A DNA stretch of 64,000 nt from Gonocerus acuteangulatus (GCA_946811695.1 OX328124.1:32999203-33063202); one strand, 5' to 3'; positions 13,106 through 56,429 are shown, counted from the first letter of the stretch. The notes: generated by a model not told the origin, from the sequence alone. Numbers and translations: made by a program.

Positions 13106-13829
13106 CGTTATCTATAAATACATTTGTTAAAATCCTCATAATTAAAGACATTTTCATTTTGAATAACATTTTGTTTCTCAAATCCACCGCTAGGGGTGCT
13201 GTATGAAAATGAGAAACGTATTGGTAATAGTGTTTCCCCATGGCGAACGTTGTGAATGTGCCTTAAACTTCCTTCTCTTTGAGATGTTATATTTTTCACG
13301 AAAGAACAAAACCTAGCAATAACTGCTTCTACTCATTTGCTAATGACACTAGTGATAAGAACAGAACCGCGCTAAGGTTCCTGCGAGTCGTACATTTTAT
13401 TTATTTTTTCTATTTTATATATCTTTGTTATACAAAAGTGACCGTCCTTGCAAGTATAAATACATGAATAGGAATAAATTGCTTGAAGGTTAATTCCCGA
13501 AGCTCGGTTATGCAGACAATAGAAGCGAACGAAGCCCATGACAATGACGAAGGGTTTAGAAGGCCATGGGTCATTAACGCAAGAAGGCTTCGTGGAACTT
13601 CAGGAATAGGAAAGGTTTGGAGTAGTCACGATGTAGTCAATATTTACACAATATGGCTTCTGTTTGGATAGCATGGCCTCCAACAGGTTGTCTAGGCTTT
13701 TGGCGAGATATTTAGCAAAACAATCCCTACATTAATATTAATGCTTTTAACTTAGAAGAGATCGTTGACTGCGGAGATCATCAAGATGGAGGGAGACGGG
13801 GTTCCGTCATAACTGTGGAATAAGAGTAC

Positions 13830-14990
13830 GCTTTTTCATGAACTACCAAGCTTTCGAATGGTCAAAATATTCACGAAAATATACTAGGATCCGAAAACTT
13901 TTCATGTGTGTTTATACAAATTGTTTTTCGAATACTTCCTTAACCCTTGGTGTGTATAAAACCTCAGACGCAATACCACTGTATAAAGTGTCTGGCAGAC
14001 AAGCAGCAACTGCAATGTTATTTTCAATACAAATAAGGAGTTAATTAACACAATTTTTGTCAAATCAACATTTTATTTGTTAAAATAAAGTAATTAGACT
14101 TACTCCCAAGTAGTCTATAGGGCGTAAAAACTAGAAACAATGTTCCATGTAGGAAAAACAACGAATCTGAGAACATTACGATTCTGAGAACGTTATTAGC
14201 CCTCGGTATTCTGACTTTTTGGTAACGAAATAACAACAAGGAACTACGACTCTAAGAATCAGACTTATGGACAAGAAGAACAACGTCAAAAATGAAGAAA
14301 ACATTTCAAATACGAGTAAAATATGGTATCACAAAACTCTCTTTTCGGAATCCAGGCAGTTCATGCAGACTTTTCGGGAACATCCGAGGCAGATTGGGTT
14401 TTTGAATTCGTTTGATTTATAAACCATTCTAAGCAAATAGTTCTTCATCATCATAATCTCGCTACTCATCATCAGATTCAGCGAAGTCTAGGTCATCAGG
14501 ATGAAAAATATCCTCATCCTGATTCATAGATTAACCTCAACTGACAGCGTATAAAGTGTCTGAGGGACACGGTGGGTTTCACTAACTCGGGAAGAGAGTA
14601 CTTCTCCTGGCTGTTAGATCACAACTGAAGGTTTGAATGGAACCTTCTATAGAGTAGGGAGAGCTACTGAGCATGTGGGATATCCTGGATTCTCACTCCT
14701 GCCAAAATATTTCACTGAAATTTCCCTCGTGTCTGTCAGACACTTTATACACACCAAGGGTTAAATGTAACCAAATTTAAAATATATCAGTAGACGAATT
14801 TGAAACATGTAGAAAATATTTCAACTGAATCCAACGATTTTAAGTACCCCAACCGGAAATTAGTTGAAAAACTATTTTTATCAAATTTTCTCGAAAACGG
14901 TTGCTGATATCACGTTGAAAATGGTATCATTCGTCCTTCTACGTTAGAGAACCTATAAAACTAATCCTAGCGTGAATGGTCAGATTAGCG
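13830..14990 (-). repeat. Family A copy (minus) split by a piggyBac element
   Basis: Both flanks of the element at 13944-14760 match family A on the minus strand (CATTCGAAAGCTT before it; CAACTGAATCC and ATTTTCTCGAAAACGGTT after it). The copy was therefore interrupted at a TTAA. Confidence 0.65.
13944..14760 (-). mobile_element. Internally deleted piggyBac element
   Basis: 17-bp perfect TIRs CCCTTGGTGTGTATAAA / TTTATACACACCAAGGG are flanked by TTAA at 13940-13943 and 14761-14764. Subterminal repeats of GTATAAAGTGTCTG occur at both ends. On the minus strand an acidic start like a piggyBac N-terminus (MNQDEDIFHPDDLDFAESDD) lies at about 14526-14465, followed by a stop. Downstream at 14402-14340 are the cysteines of the C-terminal zinc domain (ICLGCSRKVCMNCL). 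The catalytic middle is missing. Confidence 0.85.
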
Positions 14991-15090
14991 TGTCACAAAG
15001 TCATGCTTATTCTTGGTGTGGTTTGGAAAACTTGGTAAAACATGGTATATTCTTGGTGTGAGTAGAAAAATTCCCCTTCGACGGAACGAA

Positions 15091-15414
15091 ATGAACACAT
15101 CCTAAACTATAGTAGTACGGGCATTGATGTCGTTAGTACCCTACTCTTTAATGACCCTCATACCCGTAGAAATGAACACATCCTAAACTATAGTAGTACG
15201 GGCATTGATGTCGTTAGTACCCTACTCTTTAATGACCCTCATACCCGTAGAAATGAACACATCCTAAACTATAGTAGTACAGGCATTGATGTCGTTAGTA
15301 CCCTACTCTTTAATGACCCTCATACCCGTAGAAATGAACACATCCTAAACTATAGTAGTCCGGGCATTGATGTCGTTAGTACCCTACTCTTTAATGACCC
15401 TCATACCCGTAGTA
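15091..15414. repeat. Tandem repeat, 81-bp unit, 4 copies
   Basis: ATGAACACATCCTAAACTAT begins at 15091, 15172, 15253 and 15334. The copies are almost identical (single-base changes only). The unit is 27 codons long but has in-frame stops, so it is not protein coding. Confidence 0.93.
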
Positions 15415-15419
15415 ATGTC

Positions 15420-17690
15420 AGTAGGTAAAGAAAGTATAGTTTTTATTTCTGACTAACGAGACGTTATTAAAGATTATTAATTATTAACTTTAATGATACA
15501 TGAGGCATTTTGAGTTAAGGAAATGTGTGATTTTTAAATCTTCGACAATAGAACTGTATTTCAAGACTTGAGGATTTTTTTTTTGTTTTTGTTTTTCATT
15601 CATTTTAACTTTTTTTTTTAAATACATAGTTTCTTATCATTATTTAAATTTTAACGTCCATTATTATTAACTACCAATTTTAGTACGGTTTATCTATAGG
15701 TTACCTAAAAGTATCTATATGTTATCTATAAATACATTTGCTTAAAATCCTCATGATTAAAGATATTTCCATTTTGAATAACATTTTGTTTTTGATTTTT
15801 GTTCATTTTAACTTTTTTTTTACTTAAATTCATTTTAACTACTGCAGTTTAATACATTCGGCCTAAGTAAATTAAGGTTCTATTACTAAAGCGTAATTAC
15901 CACCATCAATGGACCTTCTCGCTTTGATTAGCAAAGAAATGTGCACGAAATGTATCCATCTTTATGTGCAATTATTATGCTTTGAATGGTTTCATTGGAA
16001 TGATGACGCTTCTGCGGTTACACGCGATTAATCTTCGCCCTCCACTCAGTGGAGCATTAGAAATCTCTAAGTGGTTCTGGGCAATGACTAGGTGTAGAAA
16101 TATTGTCTGGCTTGGTGATGGCACTTGAGCGCGTAACTAAGGTTTTCAGGGCACTTGAAATACTCTTCTAGATATAATTAAACCATATCGATCAAAACTG
16201 ATTTTAGAATTATTGCACGAGAAATGTTTATTTATGTAAATATATTTTTCACAGATTATTTTTATTATTTTTTCTTATTACTCTATTTATTCATTATTTT
16301 TTTATATAGATAAATTGTTCACTGTTTATTTTGTTGTTGGAGCCACGCTAAGATTACGCGGTTCCTGCGAGTCGGACTTTTTTCGGAAGAGAAGCCACTA
16401 CCCTTACGAACTCAAACACCGGGTGAGTAGTTCGAAAGTTTATCTTGACATTATCGACGGATCAAGGGAAATATTGGAATCTTCTGAAGATTACCAATAA
16501 AACATTTTTTTTCAGATAGGGAGCGATAATCATTAACAAGGGAACATCCCCAAGTGTCCGAAGCCGATTTTTATGACACTTTGTATATTTATTAAACACG
16601 TGGAAATAATCGATACGTATTTTTTATATCGCCCCAATCACGTTTATGGAATGAAACCACCATTCCAAAGTACACGTAAAATATTCTAACAAGGAGAGTA
16701 TGCAATGGTGGGTTCACCGATTTGGTCCATTATTTTCTTCTTTTTCTGGTGTTTCTACATCGAAATATAGTCGACACGTGTCCAAGCGTTCCGTCCAATG
16801 CGCCTTAGGAGCCGAGAAATAAAATAAAATAGGTTGAAAATGCTTTATTTTATATATCGAGTTTAGAACATTATATCGACATGATTCTTTCACCAATTCA
16901 TTTGCTTGAGAGAGTAGATTAAAGAACAAATAGAATATTTAAACAATTTATATTTTATCAAGTAAATTTAAAAATATGCTTATCTTTGAATGAAACTAGC
17001 ATTATACATTTGTTTACACCACAAATCATAGCAGATTTAAAATCAGCACCCCAAGAAACTTTAATGAGGTAAATATCATAAAAACAAAAAATATTACTTT
17101 TTTTCCTCGTACACCGAGAGATACTGGAGAGTTGTCTCTTCCGGAGAGGAAAAAAGTATTATTTTTTGAAGTTTGAGAGAAAAAATGAAATTACCAATAA
17201 TACGTATTAAAGCTTAGCTAATATTTGTTTGTTAGATAACTCTTTGTTTGTTTGTTTAGTCATTGATTTTATTTTTCTTAAAAAAACAAAACAACTTTTT
17301 CAATTAAGAACTCGTTTGTCTAATGACATCTGATAAGGCTATTTGTTGCCAAAAACAGCCTTTGAAAAGAGCTGTAAAGAAGGTTGATTATTAATTATCA
17401 TAGACTAATTGATGTGCAGAAATAGAATGATGATAGATTCTCATTCATTCGGCATAGATGATTCATTAAGAAACACAGCACTCGTTGGTGAAGGTCCTTC
17501 GGGAACCAAACAAGGACACGCATTCAGCTTAGGCATTTCTCCAGGGCACTCCCTTTTAGCGTCTATTCTCTCTACTTCTAGAAGGGGGGGACTTAGCTTA
17601 TGATGGCGACCACAAGACAAAATCCAGAAGTGTTGACTATAAATGTCGACGTTTCATAACCCAGAGCTCAGAAAAGAGTCGGTCCTTCGA
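15420..17690. other. Repeat debris without recognised genes
   Basis: Contains a SINE-A tail fragment (15640-15720, minus) and a family A end (about 16340-16385). I see no coding exon. Confidence 0.45.
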
Positions 17691-17697
17691 ATTTGTT

Positions 17698-17870
17698 TCA
17701 TCATCATCATATCCGGCGCAACAACCCGACACCGGGTCTGGGCCGCCTCCAAAAGCCTCGGTCCTCTGCATCAGCTTCCCAGGTCCCAGCTGGTCTCCTG
17801 CATCTGAGTTGAAGGCATCTGCCCTTCTCATGTTTGGCTGCCAACTCTCCGTTTTCCAGTCATAATTTTT
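17698..17870 (-). mobile_element. Probable RTE-type LINE 3' end
   Basis: On the minus strand a GC-richer segment ends in TGTTGCGCCGGATATGATGA and a GAT/ATG-type tail, as is common for arthropod RTE/CR1-type LINEs. It is only a fragment and the family is a guess. Confidence 0.4.
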
Positions 17871-17989
17871 TTAATTAATTCGAATTTGTTTAATGGAATT
17901 TATTTGCTCAAAGAACTGCAATGTTACCGTTGCTAACGATTCTGCTTTTCAATTATATTTCTGTTAGTAGTGTTCTATAGTATCTTTCT

Positions 17990-19150
17990 GTAGTCGATTG
18001 TATGTCACAGTGTTTGTAACAAAACTAATCCGAAATGGCTTGACCGATTTTTATGAAATTTCTTGTGTATAGTTAGTAGGCCTGAGAATAGGATGTAAAC
18101 TATTTTTCATACCCCTAAGTGATAAGGGTGCCCCACCATACAATTTTGTTTTTAATTTTTTTGACAAAATTGTTTATTTACATTGTTTCATGATTTTGCA
18201 TTAAAAACTACATAAAACCTTAAATGTTCACACTTCTACCACCAATCCCCATATTTTAATAGCGATATTAGTACTTTGATAATTTTCAACCCTTGGTGGT
18301 CGATAACTGATCAATTATCACTCGATCAGATTTCCCCGCCAGGTGTCTACCGGTGTCACTTCTCATTTAGAAAACAGCAAGGACCAGGGATGAGAACAGA
18401 GCCGATGTCCTGTCTTCCTCACACAATAAGCTTTCTCTCACTCCCTACACAGTTTTTATTCCCATAGATGTGCCAGTTTAATTCAAACGCGTTAAGTTTC
18501 CAACTACATTGGCATTCTCAATGACAATCAATAAGTCGCAAAGCTAAACGATGCCTGTTTGTGGCTTTGATTTGGGCACACCTTGTTTTTTACTCGGACA
18601 ATTATTTGTGGCATGTTCTCATGTGGGAAAACCATCCAGTTTGTATGTGTTGGTTGTTTTATTGTTTATTTTTCTTAAAACATATTTTCACTTTAGTAAT
18701 ATTTTTTTTAGGATAATTATTTAGTGTATGAAAAATATTGAGTTTTAGGATTTCCTAGCTATTTTGTAAATTTGAATACATATTTTGCAGATTTATTACT
18801 GTTTATTTCTTAATGTTCTTGTTCTATACATTGTAGTTGTATAAAAATTAAAAAAAAAAAAAAAATCAGTCCCATAACGAGGGCCCTGAGGGGCAGATAC
18901 TATAAAGGTATCTGATGTACAACAATTAAAAAGAAAAAATTGATTTTTTTTTTTTTTTCATTCATCTTTTCAAAGTATGGGGTAAAATTTACCCCATGGT
19001 GTCATTACCGTACATGTCAATGACAGCGTCAATTCAGGGTTAAAATATAAATTAAAAAAAAAGAAAAAGGAAACTATTATTTTAAAAACAATTGTCTAGT
19101 CAGGAATAAAGAAAAAAAATGTTTGTTAATGATACTTTATTTATTAGCTT
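17990..19150. other. No gene; fragment with a CCGATTTTTATGAAAT motif
   Basis: ATGGCTTGACCGATTTTTAT at about 18033 resembles the repeat unit of the 2932-3470 array. Poly-A and poly-T runs at 18848-18864 and 18946-18958. Confidence 0.4.
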
Positions 19151-19165
19151 ATTGCCATTCCTTAA

Positions 19166-19373
19166 CCCTTAATTAGTGGCGTGCTTTTTCTTCCATAACT
19201 AATGGTGTCGGGGCCTCAGTGAAACAAACTTTAAATTGTTTTTTTTGGGGTAAAGTAATTTAAATAAATAATAATAAACAATAATATTTATTGAAATATA
19301 GAGATTTCAAAGGGCAAAGGTCGAATAAACAAATACATTCGGGTCAATATGACTCGACGCCACTAATTAAGGG
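19166..19373. mobile_element. piggyBac-type MITE, 208 bp
   Basis: Perfect 16-bp TIRs CCCTTAATTAGTGGCG / CGCCACTAATTAAGGG between TTAA at 19162-19165 and 19374-19377. TTAA target and CCCTT ends are piggyBac hallmarks. It lies 479 bp downstream of the Hdc stop. Confidence 0.85.
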
Positions 19374-19607
19374 TTAAAAATGATCCATTTGTTGTCATAT
19401 GAACATTCCTGTGCTTAGAATATCCCTCCAGATATTTTTTCATTATTCTAAGCCATACGAATGATAATTGCGCACACACTAAATATTTGTTTACTAATTA
19501 AATAAGTAAAAAATAAATAGCTGATCTACAAAATAAGCAGGAATTAAGGGAAAGAGTAAGCAAAATCACTTCCATACATAGTTTATTATTTATTATATAT
19601 TTTAACA

Positions 19608-19613
19608 TTTATT
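19608..19613 (-). promoter_or_regulatory. Candidate Hdc polyadenylation signal
   Basis: First AATAAA on the minus strand after the Hdc stop, about 240 nt downstream; another lies at 19582-19587. In an AT-rich region such hexamers occur by chance, so this is only the nearest candidate. Confidence 0.3.
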
Positions 19614-19851
19614 AAATGTTTTTTACCCTCAATTAATATTCATACATATTTTAGGAACCGTCGTAACAATGATTTGTACTTATAATAAGTTACATTTAGA
19701 AAAAAACATCGAATTAGAACAACACTGAAAACAAATAGAGATCATACTTCATCCTTAACATTTGGATAAGAAAATGCACATAAATATTTAACTAATCAAA
19801 AGTCTAGATTTAGTTACTTAATCAAATTGCCAATAACGCGATGGAAATTAA

Positions 19852-48452
<28,601 letters not shown>

Positions 48453-48711
48453 TTTCCTCTATGCAATCCTTTCCCTGTAACAACATTTAAACATGAAATA
48501 TTTATTTTGACGCTTCTCAAAAGCGTATATTATAAATGTTACCTGCAAAGTATAAAATCCGGCAATATGTAGAATGCCTAGGCATTATATACAATGCCTA
48601 ATAGGTATATAGGCATTATATACTGCCGGCAATGTATTAAATAAAACGTATTTCATACTTTCTCTGGGCATTTTATAGAATGCTAACTACGCTTTAGCCA
48701 AAAAATGGGAT

Positions 48712-48975
48712 TTGTCAGAAGTTGGGGAAGATACTGTTGACCTACACCTTCCTTTTGAAGGAACTCTTGTCGTTGAAGAGACTGTACAAACAACTAACGA
48801 AATTCGTAGTGTTTGTTCAAAAGATGCCACTGACGAACAAAAATGTGAAAAGTGTTTCAGGCAACTGCATAATGTATGTGGGCAAGATTATGAAGGAAAA
48901 ACCTTGTACGCATTGTCTTTTAAACAGAAAAATATTACTGACAAATTTTGCCTCGAGGTTCAAGCAAAAAAATGA
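48712..48975 (+). pseudogene. Short ORF with zinc-knuckle-like cysteines
   Basis: 88-codon frame with a C-x2-C-x6-H-x2-C pattern (KCEKCFRQLHNVCG). Similar knuckles occur in ZBED/SCAND3-type hAT-derived proteins. No start context, splice sites or continuation found. Probably a transposon remnant, possibly chance. Confidence 0.25.
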
Positions 48976-49054
48976 AAATTGGTTCCAATAAAGAGTTTCT
49001 CCCCGCACCTGAAGGAGCGAACGTTCGAGTCCCCCATCAGAAGCGGGCAAGGTT

Positions 49055-49205
49055 TCATCAAGGTTCGATTCCCACTAGGGATGGTGGCTTTTGAAAAAAG
49101 AAAAGGCATCAGTCCTACCCTGGCTGGAAAAGGATGGTTACCTATAGATAACCCGTCCTAAAATTCTGAGTTAATTATAATGGAAGTTGGGATTTAAATA
49201 AATAA
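49055..49205 (+). mobile_element. 5'-truncated SINE-A
   Basis: Begins at the B box (AAGGTTCGATTCCCACTAGG), with the body and tail to TTTAAATAAATAA. Confidence 0.8.
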
Positions 49206-49329
49206 CCTTATATTCCTTACTTATGCGTTGAGCGTTAGTGGCAAAAAAGCGTTACAAATAGATATCTTTAGTATTGATCAGTTTGTTCAAAATGTCAGCT
49301 TCATCCCCAGTGATGGCATATCCATGTAT

Positions 49330-49360
<31 letters not shown>

Positions 49361-50319
49361 AAGCTTCCTTTATATATTCTTCTGCAACATGTTCGGCAAA
49401 AAGTAATGAATAAACATTAATAATAGAAACTTCCATTTTCCTGATGTTTTCAACACCATCAATAACTGGAGTAATAGAGATTTAGTTTATTGTAGATATT
49501 AAGAATAATTTAAGACGAGTACTCACAGTATCCGATGTAGGAAGGCAAGCAACTCGCCGCCCCAGAAGTAGTCGGCAGACTAGGGGCGGGGCTTCATGTA
49601 TGGCTTCTAAGCCGAAAATTGTGTAACTATCCGATTCTTAGTTTTAGACAAATCCACTATTCCTTTCCGCCATACTACTTACTTAGCTAGTACTTACAGA
49701 ATCATTGCTTCGGAGAAAGAATAATAATTTAACACTTTTTTTGAGCTTGGAAGTCTGGTGAATAGGGACTGGGGTCCTCCATGGACTGGGTAACAAGACA
49801 ATGCGTGATACCAGGAAACGAAGAAAACTTTCCCTTGGTAAAGGCTACAAGTCTGTTGCCATTAAATGATGCTATTTATTAGATGTATCATTTCTCATTA
49901 GAAAGCAAAATGTTTAAAAGAAATCGTAAATTGGAATAGGGATAAAAATGGAAGCTTGGACGTTAAACTATTACAACACACGTTTCTCATTAACTGGGCA
50001 TCATGTCGGTCGAGTTTTGTTGCCAGTGCGGGGGATAAAATCCATATTCAAAATATCCTCAAAACTTATTTCAAAATATGAATATGGGTCATTTAAATGT
50101 TGAACATAAGTATAATAGGTTTCGTCTATCTGGCAGTTTGTCTGTGGTAAATTGAGAAAATTCAGACAGAAATTCCCGTTTACGTATTACGGACCCCCAA
50201 TTCATGTTTTCACTCCCATGGACCCCCGTAGGTAGTCATGGACCCTTGGGGGACCCTTGGTGGCTATCGAGAACGTTTGCTTGGCAACATATGTATCTAT
50301 TTATTTAAATCTTATCGTG

Positions 50320-50505
50320 AGTGTTAAGGCACATTACACTCCGTGCCAAAGGTCGTGGATCGATTCCCACCATGGGGTGATGGCTTTCCTTTAGAAACAA
50401 GAAAAGGTATCAGCCCTATCCTGGCTAGAAAAGGATGTTAACCTATAGATAACCCGTCCCAAAATTCTTAGTTAATAGTAATGGACGTTAAAATTCACAT
50501 AAATA
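50320..50505 (+). mobile_element. SINE-A, diverged copy
   Basis: GTGAGTGTTAAGGCACATTA, a B box with one deletion (GTGGATCGATTCCCACC), the body AAGAAAAGGTATCAGCCC, and the tail AACCCGTCCCAAAATTC. Confidence 0.8.
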
Positions 50506-50981
50506 CATATGGGTTACATACATGTCAAAATACGGTTCAGTTCTGTTATATATTATTTGAAAGTACATTCTTCAATTCTTCTTAAATTAATCCTTCTCTT
50601 TATTGGATATCTTCATTAATATACAATAAGGCGTATATGGACCACTTTGAGAATCCCTGGTCAAAGAATTGCAAGTGGAAAATACATTTTTAATGATATA
50701 GAAAGAACACATAGGTTTGTGACGGCACAGATATACATGTATTTCTTAGCCGTTAGCTGAGAACACCAAAAGCATACAAAATCCCGCCAATACTGAGGTA
50801 TATTGATCTAAGATCTGGAGGTGCCCAACGGTGTGGAAATCCAAATAAAATTTTTAGCTGTCGCTACAAGTCGTGAAATAACTTCCTTCCTGAGAAAGAT
50901 GCTTTGCTTACGTTATTTCAAATTTGTTTTCAAAAATCCATTTAATAAAAAGAAGTGCAGAGCAAAGGTGACCTGCATTTC

Positions 50982-51276
<295 letters not shown>

Positions 51277-51899
51277 AAATATATGAGAAATACTGTAAAC
51301 GTACTGAAAGGAAAAGAAAAATAGTATCAAAGAGTTGAAGAGAAAACAATAAAAGGACTTTTGAAATCTCATTTTACCTCAAAGATAGCGACATTTTAAG
51401 AACAAAGCAATTAAAATTTCATTTACTTTTATCATTAGAAACTGAAATGTCAGTAGAAATGTTTCTATTGTCTGACAACAAAAGTTTATCCGAGAGCTTT
51501 TTCTACCCATTTTTGAGTTATTTAGGAAAATAAAGAAAATTTGTACTCTGCTCAAGTCTGTTAACCTTTTATTTTCTTCAATTACCTCTTTAACCCCAAA
51601 CGTAAGCAACATTTATGTATCGTTGTTTGGATGACATTCAAAAATGTTCAACTAAATCAGTCATTTGGTAGTCTCATACAAGAATATTCTAGATCTGAAC
51701 TTCAAAATAGGCGTTTGTCTCTAATTTTAATAGGTAGGGTTTTTTTCGTTTCATTTAACAACAAAATTAGTATTTAAGTAAAACAAGATTATTAAATGAG
51801 AAACGTATTTGAGAGCGAAGTCGAGAAGGGTGGAGGGAGTAATTTCCACTTACGACATTTTCAGTTTCCTGTTTTAGTGCCAAAAATCTTGAGTCATTT

Positions 51900-52270
51900 C
51901 AAATTTTAGACGGAACTTTTAAAAAATGTCTTCAAATTTTTATCGATCCTATCTAGTAGACACCGTAAATGCCCCCCATTCAAATTTATATATATACACG
52001 TTAACACGAAAGTGCCAAGTGTTTTTGTTTTTTCGTCACGATACTTGGTAAACTTCGTTCAATTAGCGAACGATTGAACGAGTTAGTTAACCACCAAAAT
52101 CGGTCCACCGGAAGGGGGGGGTGGTTTACCCCGGACCCAAAATACTCATTTGACCATGCCAACCGTAGTTTTTGTTATGTTTCAACGAAAGTTGGTATTC
52201 GTAATGGTAATACACAGAAAAAAAAAAATGAGTTGTAAAAATGAACTGATTTAGTTTATTTTTACAACTC
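51900..52270 (-). repeat. Family B repeat, minus copy
   Basis: Reverse-complement match to 55865-56400: TCGATCCTATCTAGTAGACA, TTTTCGTCACGATACTTGG and GGTCCACCGGAAGGGGG. The (TA)n is reduced to a few units. Confidence 0.65.
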
Positions 52271-52274
52271 ATTT

Positions 52275-52390
52275 CGATCATCACAAGGGGTGGTGCTTTT
52301 ATTTTCGATAAAAGAAAATTTATCAGCCCTATCATCTCTACAAAAGGGTTATAACTTCTAGATAACCCGACCGAAAAATCTGTGTTATAT
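52275..52390 (+). mobile_element. Diverged SINE-A fragment
   Basis: CACAAGGGGTGGTGCTTTTA, TATCAGCCCTATC and TAGATAACCCG match the SINE-A body in order. Confidence 0.6.
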
Positions 52391-53222
52391 GAATCAGGAG
52401 TAATAAACAGACTTATTCGTGTAGAAGTTGGCTTCAGTATCTCACTGTTTTATTTATACTTCTTATAGAGAGGGGGGGGGGGGGTAAACAAAAGGTTTAG
52501 ATTAAATTGTACAGGTTTACATTTTTGATGTGTTTTAGTTATATAGACACCAAATGGACCATAAATGGTATTTTTGGGCTGAGGGTCAATTCCCAACAGG
52601 GAGGGAGGAAATTTATATTTTGTGTATTTTTTTTTTTTTTTAGGTTAACCATGTTTTTCGTCGAATAAAAAGCAATAACTAAGTAACTAGTTAAGATATG
52701 TTATTCCCAATTGCAGCTTCGTAAACTAGACAAAATTTACTTGAAGAACAAGTAGACTTTGTCAATTATAAAACCAATAAAAGGGGGCAAACGCAGTTTA
52801 AATTCACAAACTTATCTTACGAACTGCGCTAAGTTGACAAAACTCCTGCGAGTCGGACTTTTTTTCTCTGTTTATAACATTAACCATTCCTGAGAAACGC
52901 GATTCCAAAATTTACTTTAGTTTTATTCTTCATAATAACCATGAACTACGCTGGCTAGGTACATCATTGGATGCATAATATAAGTAAAACCATTAGTCCA
53001 TGAATATTGAATGATTATTCTGTGAACATGAACTGAAAAGAAACGGATTCCCTCATTTTATGTGGTCATGGTAAACAATCTCGTAACACTTGTATTGCAA
53101 CACTCATATTTTTCAAGAAAACTGTAAGTGATGGGAAAAAATGGAGGTCATTAGAAGATTCAGAGGTCTTTTTTACTTCGTTAACGCAAATAATAATTAA
53201 TTTTAGTATCAACCTGCAAAAT

Positions 53223-53489
53223 AAAACTATTGCTCTAATCTGGGTCCCTTCTCACCGTAATATTGGTTTAAACCAGAAAGCAGACGAGGAGGCGAATTCA
53301 GCTAGAGAACAGGTTGAACGGGTTACAATCATCAAGGAAGCCACAGCTCCGGACCTGAAACATTTTATCAAGAAGACAGTACTTCACTTTTGGACTGAGG
53401 ATTGGCTAAAACTCAGTAATCATCTCAGGAAGATAAAAGACGACGTGAAACTATGGACTACGTCAGAGCGGCAGCATAGAAAAAAGTAA
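53223..53489 (+). pseudogene. LINE fragment: RNase H domain, C-terminal part
   Basis: 89-codon open frame with IWVPSHRNIGLNQKADEEAN, the conserved WVPSHxGIxGNxxADxxA signature of I-clade/Jockey-type LINE RNase H. A PDLKHFIKKTVLHFWTEDWL stretch typical of the region after it follows. No reverse transcriptase upstream, so it is truncated. Confidence 0.75.
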
Positions 53490-53580
53490 AGTCCGTCACG
53501 CAGGAGCTGCTTAACTAAGCACTTTCCTCAGAATTTGGGTAGTGTAGACTGCTTTCCAGAACAATTTGCTTAAAATATCC
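53490..53580. repeat. Short repeat shared with 59645-59750
   Basis: AAAGTCCGTCACGCAGGAGC, TTAACTAAGCAC and CAGAATTTGGGTAGTGTAG recur at 59650-59710. It abuts the family A copy. Confidence 0.6.
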
Positions 53581-53587
53581 TACATAA

Positions 53588-55046
<1,459 letters not shown>

Positions 55047-55079
55047 TAAAAACGTGAATAGTTCTCTTTTAATTTTGTA

Positions 55080-55997
55080 ATGAGTAAGTGTTCAATTATT
55101 AATTTGCTTCCAGAGTTATGTTTACACATGGTACCTATTACACTACGTAATAAATACAAAAAACCTCATATTATCGTATTTTGATCTAACGCAGGAACAG
55201 GATACAGTCCCCCTAGATGCAAAGCGCTCCTTGCGGCGGCTTTGTGAACCTACGTCTGGCGGGCTTTTCTATTGAAATATATTACAAATTAAATCCCCGC
55301 TTTCCGATTGACCGATTCAGCTCATTTTTACAACACTTCTTTCTCATGAATTACCCGCGACGTATACCGCGTTTCGTTACAAAACAGCAGAAATTACGAC
55401 CGGTACGAGTATATTAGGAATTTGGGTCCGGAGTAAACCCTCCCTTCTAATGAACCGATTTAGTTTATTTTTACAACATATATTTACCTGTAGATTACCA
55501 CTACGAATACCGAGTTTCGTCGAAATATACCAAAAATCACGGCTGGTAGTGGCGAATTGGTATTGTGGGTCCAGAGTAACCCCCCCCCCCTCCTAATGAA
55601 CCGATTTAGTTTATTTTTACAACACATATTTACCTGTGGATAACCACTACGAATACCGAGTTTCGTCGAAATATACCAAAAATCACGGCTGGTAGTGGAG
55701 AATTGGTATTCTGGGTCCAGAGTAAACCCCCCCCCCCTTCTAATGAACCGATTTAGTTCATTTTTATATCTCACTTTTCTCTCTATATTACCACTAGGAA
55801 TACCAAGTTTCGTTGAAATCTAACAAATATTACGGCTGACATGGTCAAATTAGTGTTTTGGGTTCGGGGTAAACCCCCCCTTCCGGTGGACCGACTTGGT
55901 GGTTAACGAACTCGTTCAATCGTTTGCTAATTGAATGCTATATACCAAGTTTCGTGACGAAAAAACAAAAAATCTGGCCGCTATCATGTTAACAGAC

Positions 55998-56062
<65 letters not shown>

Positions 56063-56425
56063 TGATGTTATTTTTCGTCGCTGGGATAGTATTTTTAGAT
56101 GGAACGGCATTTTTCTCCAGCGGTGGTACTCCTCCTCACTTCTTCCCGGAATATTTCGATGGATTCATCTCCAACTTCTTCAGCCAGGTACTAGTTTCTT
56201 CCTCGGAACCGAGGAAGAAACTAGTACCTGGCTGAAGAAGATGGAGATGAATCCATCGAAATATTCCGGGAAGAAGTGAGGAGGAGTACCACCGCTGGAG
56301 AAAAATGCCGTTCCATCTAAAAATATATATATATATATATATAAATTTTAACGGGGATCATTTTCGGTGTCTACTAGGTAGGATCGATAAAGATTTGAAG
56401 AAATTTTCCAAAAATTCCGTCATGA
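55080..56425 (+). repeat. Family B repeat, long copy
   Basis: Holds three 146-bp tandem units starting at 55448, 55594 and 55741 (TAATGAACCGATTTAGTTTA, TACCGAGTTTCGTCGAAATA). Then come AACGAACTCGTTCAATCGTT, (TA)n (56000-56060), an inserted palindrome, (TA)n again and AATTTTAACGGGGATCATTT. A second copy lies at 59790-60720. Confidence 0.7.
56091..56324. repeat. 234-bp near-perfect palindrome inside (TA)n
   Basis: Arms of 117 bp from ATTTTTAGATGGAACGGC to the mirror GCCGTTCCATCTAAAAAT, centred at 56207/56208 (CCTCGGAACCGAGG) with essentially no spacer. I found about two mismatches. TA repeats occur on both sides. Confidence 0.93.
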
Positions 56426-56429
56426 GTCC

